Shown here piece by piece: positions 6,075-11,000 of a stretch of DNA of 11,000 nucleotides (within the stretch, counting starts at the first letter, position 1; every line of letters begins with the position of its first letter). The notes beneath the pieces were generated by a model. It had not been told where the DNA came from and did no database searches. It saw only the letters and a program-made list of their open reading frames with translations. The position numbers and the translations under genes are program-made. The stretch lies in assembly GCA_046153015.1 (NCBI GenBank), contig JBJXGF010000402.1:1-11000 (forward strand), written 5' to 3'. This DNA comes from JBJXGF01 sp046153015. Lineage in GTDB: Bacteria > Actinomycetota > Acidimicrobiia > Acidimicrobiales > CAIXPF01.

Positions 6075-6488
6075 TCAAGAGGGCCCAACGGCCCCGCGGG
6101 GGCGGCGAGCGTCCTCGGCCAGCTCGATCAGGTGCCCGTCCGGGTCGCGCACGTACGCCGTGCGCTGCCCCCACGCGCGGTCGGTGGGCGGGGTCACCGC
6201 CGCGGCGCCGGCGGCGGTCAGCTCGGCGAAGGCGGCGTCGACGTCGCCGACCTTGAAGCCGAGCTCGAAGCCGGGCCGGTCCGGGTCGGGCGGCGCCGCC
6301 GGCGCCCCGAGCGTGTCGGCCATCGCCGAACGCAGGTACAGCGCCAGGCGGGTGCGGCCGGTGGCCAGCTGCGCGTACGGGCCGGAGCGGTGCCCGAGGG
6401 GCAGGCCGAGCACGCCGGTGTAGAACGCCAGCGCACGGTCGAGGTCCTCCACCACCAGCACCACGTAGTCGGGCGCGTCGAGCTGCAT
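6075..6488 (-). CDS. VOC family (glyoxalase/bleomycin-resistance fold) protein
   Basis: This 137-residue protein has two beta-alpha-beta-beta-beta modules of the vicinal oxygen chelate fold. Module 1 is DYVVLVVEDLDRALAFYTGV (7-26) with a strand pair to about 53. Module 2 is FELGFKVGDVDAAFAELTAA (74-93) to the closing YVRDPDGHLIELAE (112-125). Glu75 and Glu122 occupy places where VOC proteins often bind a metal; the usual first-strand His is Tyr8, so metal binding may be altered or absent. Members include glyoxalase I, dioxygenases and antibiotic-binding proteins, and the substrate cannot be assigned here. The gene is divergent from the LLM oxidoreductase gene with only 31 nt between start codons. 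It has no Shine-Dalgarno sequence. Confidence 0.87.
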   Translation of the reverse strand: MQLDAPDYVVLVVEDLDRALAFYTGVLGLPLGHRSGPYAQLATGRTRLALYLRSAMADTLGAPAAPPDPDRPGFELGFKVGDVDAAFAELTAAGAAAVTPPTDRAWGQRTAYVRDPDGHLIELAEDARRPRGAVGPS

Positions 6489-6503
6489 CCCGGCCAGTCT
6501 GGC

Positions 6504-6513
6504 GTGCTAGGCA
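6504..6513. promoter_or_regulatory. Overlapping divergent -10-like hexamers for the VOC and LLM genes
   Basis: Only 31 nt separate the start codons at 6488 (minus) and 6520 (plus). TAGGCA (plus strand, 6508-6513) lies 6 nt before ATG 6520. TAGCAC (minus strand, 6509 down to 6504) lies 15 nt before ATG 6488. The two share the palindrome CTAG at 6507-6510. Given the tiny gap, the core promoters for both genes must lie here or inside coding sequence. Neither hexamer is a perfect TANNNT. Confidence 0.4.
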
Positions 6514-6519
6514 ACGGCG

Positions 6520-7482
6520 ATGCAGCGCTACGGCATGTCGATCCCCTTCGGAGGGGTACCTCTGCACGCCCACCGGGAGTGGATCTGCGAGGTGGCCGAG
6601 CTCGGCTACACCGACGTGTGGTCCTCCGAGTCCGACGGCGCCGACGGGTTCACCCCGCTGGCGCTGTCCGCCGCCTGGGCGCCGTCGCTGCGCCTCGGGG
6701 TGGCCATCATCCCGGCGTTCACCCGGGCGCCGGCGGTCATGGCGCAGTCCGCGGCGGCGCTGGCCCGCGCCGCGCCCGGGCGCTTCGTCATGGGCCTCGG
6801 CGCCTCGTCGAACGTGATCGTGGAGCGCTGGAACGGCGTGCCGTTCACCCATCCCTACCAGCGCACGCGGGACATGGTGCGCTTCCTGCGGGCGGCGTTC
6901 ACCGGCGAGAAGGTGTCGATGGCCTGCCCCAGCTTCACCGTCGACGGCTTCCGGCTGGCCATCCGGCCCGACCCCGCCCCGCCCATCCTGGTGGCCGCGT
7001 TGCGCCAGGGCATGCTCACCCTCGCCGGGCGTGAGGGGGACGGCGCGATCATCAACTGGCTCACCGCGGCCGACGTGGCCAAGGTCGCGCCGCTCGTGCA
7101 CGCCGCCGGCCCCGGCAAGGAGATCGTGTGCCGCATCTTCGTGGCGCCCACGACCGACCGGGAGGCCGTGCTCGAGTTCGGCCGCCGCCAGATCGCCGCG
7201 TACCTGAACGTCGGGGTCTACGCCGAGTTCCACCGCTGGCTCGGCCGGGGCGAGGAGCTGGCGCCGATGTGGGAGGCGTGGGCGGCCGGCGACCGCAAGG
7301 CGGCGCTGGCGGCGATCCCCGAGACCCTCGTCGACGAGCTGATCGTCAACGGCACGCCCGACGAGTGCCGGGCCCACATCCAGCGCTACGTCGACAACGG
7401 GGTCACCACCCCCGCGCTCGCCGTGCAGCCGGTGCGCGGGCTCGACCTGCGCGAGGCGGTGCGGGCCCTGGCCCCCGCCTGA
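6520..7482 (+). CDS. LLM class (luciferase-like) oxidoreductase, probably F420-dependent
   Basis: This 320-residue TIM-barrel oxidoreductase belongs to the luciferase-like monooxygenase superfamily. Characteristic segments are the N-terminal MQRYGMSIPFGGVPLHAH, ELGYTDVWSSES (27-38), LRLGVAIIPAFTRAPAVMAQ (57-76), GRFVMGLGASSNVIVERWNG (87-106), PYQRTRDMVRFLRAAFTGE (112-130) and GAIINWLTAADV (175-186). These are shared with actinobacterial enzymes that use coenzyme F420 for hydride transfer. FMN-dependent relatives exist, so the cofactor is inference. The substrate is unknown; mycobacterial relatives act on glucose-6-phosphate, methylene-tetrahydromethanopterin-like compounds or xenobiotics. The start at ATG 6520 is supported by homology from the first residue and by TAGGCA 6 nt upstream. 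It converges with the ATPase gene across 29 nt in which I see no terminator. Confidence 0.88.
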   Translation: MQRYGMSIPFGGVPLHAHREWICEVAELGYTDVWSSESDGADGFTPLALSAAWAPSLRLGVAIIPAFTRAPAVMAQSAAALARAAPGRFVMGLGASSNVIVERWNGVPFTHPYQRTRDMVRFLRAAFTGEKVSMACPSFTVDGFRLAIRPDPAPPILVAALRQGMLTLAGREGDGAIINWLTAADVAKVAPLVHAAGPGKEIVCRIFVAPTTDREAVLEFGRRQIAAYLNVGVYAEFHRWLGRGEELAPMWEAWAAGDRKAALAAIPETLVDELIVNGTPDECRAHIQRYVDNGVTTPALAVQPVRGLDLREAVRALAPA

Positions 7483-7511
7483 GCGCCGGGCCCCGCCGCT
7501 GCCCCCCGCGT

Positions 7512-9926
7512 TCAGGCGGTCGGCGCCCAGACGATCGCCACGTCCTGGACCGTGATGTCGGCCTTCTCCAAGTTGACCTCGAGCACCTCGATCGCCGCCG
7601 CCTTCTCGTCCCACTCCGCGTCGATGTCGCCCAACGCGTCGGCGAGCTCGCGCTCGAGCTCGGCCAGCTCGTCGGCCTTGTCCGCCACCCGGTCGGCGGC
7701 GGCGCGCGCCGAGGCTGCGGCGCGGGAGCTCTGACCGCGGCGGCTGCCGGCGCCCCGAATGGCCGAGGCGATCGAGCGGCTCGACCGGCGCCCCCCGAGG
7801 AACGACGACAGCAGCGCCCCCGCCCCGGCCAGCAGCTCGTTCGTGCGGCGGGAGGACCGTTCGGCCTCGGCCTGGTCCACCCGGTACTGCGCCTCGGTGA
7901 GCGCGTTGCGAACCCGGTCCATCTGGCCCTGCAGACGGGTGCGGATCTTGTCGGCCTCTGCGTCGGCCGCGGCCTGAGCGGCCTGTCGGCAGCGCTCGGC
8001 GAACTGCTCCGCGCTCTCGCCGGGCCGTCCGTACAGCTTGAGCGCCTTGTTCTGGGGGAGCGAGTAGAAGCGGTCGCTGAGCAGGTGGGTCTTGAGCGCG
8101 GCTTCGACCTGGCGGAAGAACGCCTTGTCCTTGATCGGCGCGTCGGGCAGCACGTACGTGGCGCCGGGCGGCGCCTCGGAGCGGAAATCGCGGGGGTCGT
8201 AGTCCACGGGCCGGGCCTGCGTCGGGTCGAACGGCGCCGCGAGGGGGAACACGACCGCCTCCCACTCCTCGCTCACGCGCACGTCGGCCTTCTCGTCGTC
8301 GAAGAGCAGCTGCACCCGGGTGACGAGCCCCGCCCGCAGGCGCGCCGCGCCCGACGAGGCGCCCACCTCCGCCGCCCACGGCGCCGCCGGGTCGAGGTGG
8401 TAGACGGGCACTCCTTCGGCGACTTCGGGCGCCAGCGTGGTCTCGTCGGCGCCGAGCGGGCCGGCCGCCGCGGGGGCCTGCGGGGACCGGCCCTCCGCCG
8501 CCCCGCCGGCTGGCGCCGCCGGCGTCGGCTCAGCCGGGGGCTCGGTGAGCTGGCCGATCTGGTCCCGGGTGAGCGGCCCCCGCAGGTACGACATCGCCCA
8601 GCGCGTGGTGAACACCCTCGGCGCCGAGGCCTTTGCCGAGTGGAGCACGAACTCGCGCTTGGCCAACCCCGAGATCGTGGCGTCGACCGCGGCGGTGTCG
8701 ACGCCGCCGGCGGCGGAGGCCATCCCCTCCAGCAGGCGGGCCTTGTCGCGCTCGGTCTGCAGCCGCCCGATCAGCCACGTGCCGGCGTTGGAGATGGCTT
8801 TGTAGTCGAGATCCACCGGGTTCTGCGTGGCGAGCACGAGGCCGACCCCGAAGGCCCGAGCCTGCTTCAAGATGGTGAGGATCGGCTTCTTGGCCGGCGG
8901 GGCGGCGACCGGCGGCACGTAGCCGAACACCTCGTCCATGTACACGAGCGCCCGCAGGTTGGCGGCGCCGGGCTGCGCCCGCATCCACGTGACCAGCTTG
9001 GCGAGCAGCAGCGTGACCACGAACTGGCGCTCCTCGTCGGAGAGGTGCGCCAGCGTGACCACCGCAGCGCTGGGCCGCCCGGCCGGATCCCACAGCAGCG
9101 ACGCCACGTCGAGCGCCGGGCCCTCGCTCCAGGCCGCGAACGACGGCGAGGCGAGCAGGCCGTTGAGCTTGAGCAGCAGCGCGGTGCGGGCCTTGGCCGG
9201 CATGAACGTGTCGAGGTCGATGATGCCGATCTTGCGCAGCGGCGGGTCCTGCACCAGGCCGAGCAGCCCGGCGAGATCGAGGCTCACGCCTTTCGACCAG
9301 GCGTCCTCGATCAGGTTGGCGAGCAGGATGTGCTCGGGTGAGGCGAGCGGGTCGGCGTCGACGCCGACCATGGCCAAGAGGCTGGTGACGAAGCCCTCGA
9401 TCTCGTCGCGGGTCGACTCGAGGTCGTCGGGGTTCTTCGGCGCGGCGAGCGAGCCGACGAGGTTGAGCGGCGTGCCGGCTCGGGAGCCCGGCGTGTAGAT
9501 CGTGAGACGGGCCGTGTCGCGCAGCGTCTGGATGCGGGCGGGCTCGACGCCCCACGAGGCCAGGCCCTCCCGCCAGGAGCGGGCGGTCTCGGCGGCGAGC
9601 TCGGCCACGCTCGTGCCCGCCCGCTGCGCCTCGCTCGGATCCACCCACGGCTCGAAGTCGCCGGGCGCGAGGCCGGGGAACGTGAGCAGCAGGTTGCCCA
9701 TGTCGCCCTTCGGGTCGATCACCAGCGTGGGGATGCCCTGGAGCAGCGCCTCCTCGATCAGCACCACGCCGAGGCCGGTCTTGCCCGACCCGGTCATGCC
9801 CACGATCACGCCGTGGGTGGTGAGATCGGCCGGGTCGAGCTGCGCCGGCTCGCCGTCGAGGCGTTGGTGCGTGGCCGGGTCGACCAGCCCGCCGAGGTAG
9901 AGCTGGTCGGCGCGGATGTCGGTCAT
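7512..9926 (-). CDS. HerA/DUF87-type P-loop ATPase with coiled-coil C-terminal region
   Basis: This 804-residue protein belongs to the HerA/FtsK-like ASCE ATPases. The Walker A motif GMTGSGKT spans 43-50, followed by TLVIDPKGDMGNLL (67-80). The Walker B motif is ALVYMDEVFGYVPP (326-339) with D331 and E332. The sensor-like LATQNP spans 365-370, and TERDK (391-395) may carry the arginine finger. A Pro/Ala-rich linker (462-500) separates the ATPase from a C-terminal half with a conserved-looking block (about 505-645, including LLSDRFYSLPQNKALKLYG), a helical coiled coil (645-690), the Ser/Arg-rich LGGRRSSRSIASA (710-722) and a second acidic coiled coil (745-790). HerA proteins pump DNA with the nuclease NurA, but no NurA gene is nearby. 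The related actinobacterial and chloroflexal family is uncharacterised. The start at 9926 (MTDIRADQLYLGG) is preceded by GGAG 7 nt upstream. Confidence 0.88.
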   Translation of the reverse strand: MTDIRADQLYLGGLVDPATHQRLDGEPAQLDPADLTTHGVIVGMTGSGKTGLGVVLIEEALLQGIPTLVIDPKGDMGNLLLTFPGLAPGDFEPWVDPSEAQRAGTSVAELAAETARSWREGLASWGVEPARIQTLRDTARLTIYTPGSRAGTPLNLVGSLAAPKNPDDLESTRDEIEGFVTSLLAMVGVDADPLASPEHILLANLIEDAWSKGVSLDLAGLLGLVQDPPLRKIGIIDLDTFMPAKARTALLLKLNGLLASPSFAAWSEGPALDVASLLWDPAGRPSAAVVTLAHLSDEERQFVVTLLLAKLVTWMRAQPGAANLRALVYMDEVFGYVPPVAAPPAKKPILTILKQARAFGVGLVLATQNPVDLDYKAISNAGTWLIGRLQTERDKARLLEGMASAAGGVDTAAVDATISGLAKREFVLHSAKASAPRVFTTRWAMSYLRGPLTRDQIGQLTEPPAEPTPAAPAGGAAEGRSPQAPAAAGPLGADETTLAPEVAEGVPVYHLDPAAPWAAEVGASSGAARLRAGLVTRVQLLFDDEKADVRVSEEWEAVVFPLAAPFDPTQARPVDYDPRDFRSEAPPGATYVLPDAPIKDKAFFRQVEAALKTHLLSDRFYSLPQNKALKLYGRPGESAEQFAERCRQAAQAAADAEADKIRTRLQGQMDRVRNALTEAQYRVDQAEAERSSRRTNELLAGAGALLSSFLGGRRSSRSIASAIRGAGSRRGQSSRAAASARAAADRVADKADELAELERELADALGDIDAEWDEKAAAIEVLEVNLEKADITVQDVAIVWAPTA

Positions 9927-9933
9927 CGAGGGT

Positions 9934-9937
9934 CTCC
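9934..9937 (-). promoter_or_regulatory. Short Shine-Dalgarno sequence (GGAG) for the ATPase gene
   Basis: On the minus strand GGAG is followed by 7 nt (ACCCTCG) and ATG 9926. This supports the internal ATG over a 26-codon upstream extension that is Arg-rich and unlike the family's N-terminus. Confidence 0.5.
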
Positions 9938-10055
9938 GAGCTCGGGAACGCCGCCGGCCCTGGCTACGGCGCGCGACTTCTGCAACGCTAGACCGTCGTA
10001 CCAAGCGTCAGCGGCGGGCCGCCACCACGACCAATCCACCATGACCACTGCGAAC

Positions 10056-10060
10056 GGAGA
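10056..10060 (+). promoter_or_regulatory. Shine-Dalgarno sequence (GGAGA) for the MT0933-like gene
   Basis: GGAGA is followed by 7 nt and GTG 10068. It selects that start over the in-frame ATG at 10041, which has no ribosome-binding site, and over ATG 10077. Confidence 0.55.
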
Positions 10061-10067
10061 GCCACAC

Positions 10068-10259
10068 GTGAGCTTCATGGACAAGGCCAAGGACGCGCTC
10101 GAGAAGGGCCGGGAGAAGCTCGAGGACGTCGTCGACGCCGGCCTCGACAAGGCCGACGAGCTGACCAAGGGCAAGTTCAGCGACCAGATCGACAAGGCGC
10201 AGGAGATGGCCGACAAGATCGACGGCAAGACCGACAGCGCAGGCGACTCGCCGGCCTGA
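10068..10259 (+). CDS. MT0933/Rv0909-like antitoxin-family small helical protein
   Basis: This 63-residue, highly charged helical protein begins (M)SFMDKAKDALEKGREKLED, continues VVDAGLDKADELTKGKFSDQ (21-40) and ends IDKAQEMADKIDGKTDSAGD. The pattern D-K-A-K-D, then D-x-G-L-D-K-A-x-x-x-T-K-G-K-[FY]-S-D-Q-I-D-K, matches the MT0933_antitox family (Rv0909 type). In mycobacteria Rv0909 pairs with the SRPBCC-fold toxin Rv0910. No SRPBCC gene is present here, so the protein may act alone or with another partner; many actinobacterial copies are likewise orphan and an antitoxin role should not be assumed. Runs of Lys-Ala-Asp heptads suggest an amphipathic or coiled-coil helix. The GTG start is supported by GGAGA 7 nt upstream. 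The 48-aa membrane gene starts 25 nt downstream on the same strand. Confidence 0.75.
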   Translation: MSFMDKAKDALEKGREKLEDVVDAGLDKADELTKGKFSDQIDKAQEMADKIDGKTDSAGDSPA

Positions 10260-10284
10260 ACCGGCTCAGCCGCCCGGCCTCACC

Positions 10285-10431
10285 GTGACGCCCCTTGCGT
10301 TGGCCGTTGCCGTTGCGGTGGCGGCGTTGGCGGTGGTCAGCCTGCTCAAGCGGCTCCTGAAGCTGGCGTTGGTCGTCGCGGTCCTGGGCGCCGCGGCGGT
10401 CATCGCCCTCTCCCTCCTCGAGCAGGGCTGA
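10285..10431 (+). CDS. Small two-helix membrane hairpin protein (48 aa), unrecognised
   Basis: This is a 49-codon frame from GTG 10285 to TGA 10431. The product has two hydrophobic helices, about residues 3-21 and 27-45, joined by the basic turn LKRLLK (21-26), and ends in LLEQG. It is therefore predicted to be a helical hairpin with the positive turn on the cytoplasmic side. Only three of its 48 sense codons end in A or T, as expected of a real gene in this genome. No competing minus-strand gene covers 10285-10399. I do not recognise a family. It starts 25 nt after the MT0933-like stop, so cotranscription is likely. No Shine-Dalgarno sequence precedes the GTG, which is the main doubt. Its last 32 nt overlap the end of mug on the opposite strand. 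Confidence 0.5.
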   Translation: MTPLALAVAVAVAALAVVSLLKRLLKLALVVAVLGAAAVIALSLLEQG

Positions 10432-11000
10432 GCGCTGTCGCGGGCCTTCCCAGCGCGGCCGCGGCCGCGAGATGCGCGGCCAGCGCGTCGAGCCGGGCGT
10501 GGGCGTTGAGCCCGCTCGTGGAGGGCATGAGGTAGACCGGCGCCCCGCCGATCCGGCGGGTTTGCACACCCGGCCTCGCCCGCCGCTCCACCGCCGCCCG
10601 CCAGCCGGCGAGGCCCACGAAGCACACCGCGCCTGGCGCCAGCCCGGCGGCGAGGCGCTCCACGCGGGCCATGCCCCGCTCGTACTCCTCCGGCGCCAGC
10701 AGATCGGCGCGGGCCGTCGCCCGCTTCACGAGGTCGGTCATCCCGAGCCGGTGCACGGTCAGCGCGTGCCGAGGGTCCCGGTCCCGGCTCACCAGCCCCG
10801 CGGCCAGCGCCGCCGGCCAGAAGCGGTTGCCCGGCCGGCCGAAGCCGACGGTGGCGTCGGCTGCGTAGAGGCTGGGGTTCAGGCCGCACACGAGCAGCTC
10901 GAGGTCCGCCGCCGTGTAGTCGGGCAGCGTGCGGCGGCGGCGGGCCTGGCCGCGCCGCCCCGGGCCGAAGCCGCCGCCCTCGAGCCGGTCGGCCAGCGCC
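10400..11000 (-). CDS. mug: G/U mismatch-specific DNA glycosylase (Mug/TDG family), 5' end beyond window
   Basis: This minus-strand frame is open from the right edge to TGA at 10400, giving about 199 visible residues. Mug-type uracil-DNA glycosylases remove U or T (and some damaged pyrimidines) from G mismatches in base excision repair. Key segments are TLPDYTAADLELLVCGLNPS with the active-site GLNPS (GINPG in E. coli Mug, whose Asn activates water), FGRPGNRFWPAALAAGLV, GMTDLVKR, CFVGLAGWRAAV, and the intercalation loop MPSTSGLNAH (MPNPSGLNR in E. coli). The GTG at 10891 lies inside the conserved LLVCGLNP strand and is not the start. The reading frame continues upstream through a basic, Gly-rich stretch (RLEGGGFGPGRRGQARRRR) off the window. 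The 3' end overlaps the convergent small membrane gene by 32 nt. Confidence 0.9.
   Translation of the reverse strand, partial: ALADRLEGGGFGPGRRGQARRRRTLPDYTAADLELLVCGLNPSLYAADATVGFGRPGNRFWPAALAAGLVSRDRDPRHALTVHRLGMTDLVKRATARADLLAPEEYERGMARVERLAAGLAPGAVCFVGLAGWRAAVERRARPGVQTRRIGGAPVYLMPSTSGLNAHARLDALAAHLAAAAALGRPATALSPARGGRGR

Noticed and set aside
6046..8379. Upstream continuation of the 83-aa gene's frame to a would-be 861-aa protein
   Set aside because: It crosses the complements of the VOC, LLM and ATPase coding regions with low-complexity sequence. The ATG at 6045 is the sensible start.
7128..9341. A 737-codon plus-strand open frame antisense to the ATPase gene
   Set aside because: It starts inside the LLM gene and runs through the complement of a gene with intact Walker motifs. 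Its composition is Arg/Gly/His/Val-rich low complexity, typical of antisense frames in GC-rich DNA.
9927..10004. A 26-codon N-terminal extension of the ATPase gene
   Set aside because: The sequence is Arg/Ser-rich and unlike the family N-terminus, and the internal ATG at 9926 has a GGAG ribosome-binding site at proper spacing.
10068..10259. A complete Rv0909/Rv0910-type toxin-antitoxin operon
   Set aside because: No SRPBCC-fold toxin gene lies on either side. The neighbours are the ATPase gene, the 48-aa membrane gene and mug, so only the family membership of the small protein is claimed.
1..11000. CRISPR arrays, tRNA or rRNA genes, insertion sequences, prophage or a defence island
   Set aside because: Reading the window on both strands showed no regularly spaced repeats, no tRNA-like cloverleaf I could support, no transposase or integrase motifs, and a uniform base composition. 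The genes are mostly chromosomal metabolic and repair functions.

Overview
The window is chromosomal DNA of very high GC content (roughly three quarters G+C by eye, and almost all third codon positions are G or C). It comes from an actinobacterium, most plausibly one of the Acidimicrobiia (Ilumatobacter-like). Supporting signs are a mycothiol S-conjugate amidase, a luciferase-like oxidoreductase of the F420 type, an MT0933/Rv0909-type small helical protein, a thiolase of a familiar actinobacterial type, and several genes whose start codon lies only 6 to 12 nt after a TA-rich -10-like hexamer, as expected for leaderless or near-leaderless mRNAs. The class-level placement is inference; mycothiol and F420 support Actinobacteria more firmly.

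Left part (1-2957). A truncated minus-strand membrane protein faces a plus-strand cytosolic protein made of two tandem PhoU-like/TrkA_C units. Next comes mca (mycothiol S-conjugate amidase), whose stop overlaps the GTG start of an SCP2-like lipid-carrier gene by 4 nt. This pair is a translationally coupled detoxification/lipid-binding unit.

Middle (2988-6488, all minus strand). In transcription order these are a VOC/glyoxalase-fold protein, an 83-residue actinobacterial protein of unknown function, a thiolase, a secreted or lipid-anchored SNase-like nuclease, and a ChbG/HpnK-type deacetylase homologue. The deacetylase homologue lacks several expected catalytic and metal residues. Spacing and separate promoter-like hexamers suggest several transcription units, not one operon.

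Right part (6520-11000). A plus-strand LLM-class oxidoreductase is divergent from the VOC gene across only 31 nt, where the two -10-like hexamers overlap on one CTAG. A large minus-strand HerA/DUF87-type P-loop ATPase with a coiled-coil C-terminal region follows. Divergent from it is a 63-residue MT0933-like helical protein with no toxin partner visible. Just after it lies a previously easy-to-miss 48-codon gene for a two-helix membrane hairpin, whose 3' end overlaps the 3' end of a right-edge mug gene (G/U mismatch DNA glycosylase).

Most of the window is ordinary housekeeping and secondary metabolism. I see no CRISPR array, prophage, IS element, tRNA or rRNA. The best candidates for a second look are the apparent pseudo-deacetylase, the 63-aa/48-aa small-protein pair, the shared divergent promoter, and the general leaderless start architecture.
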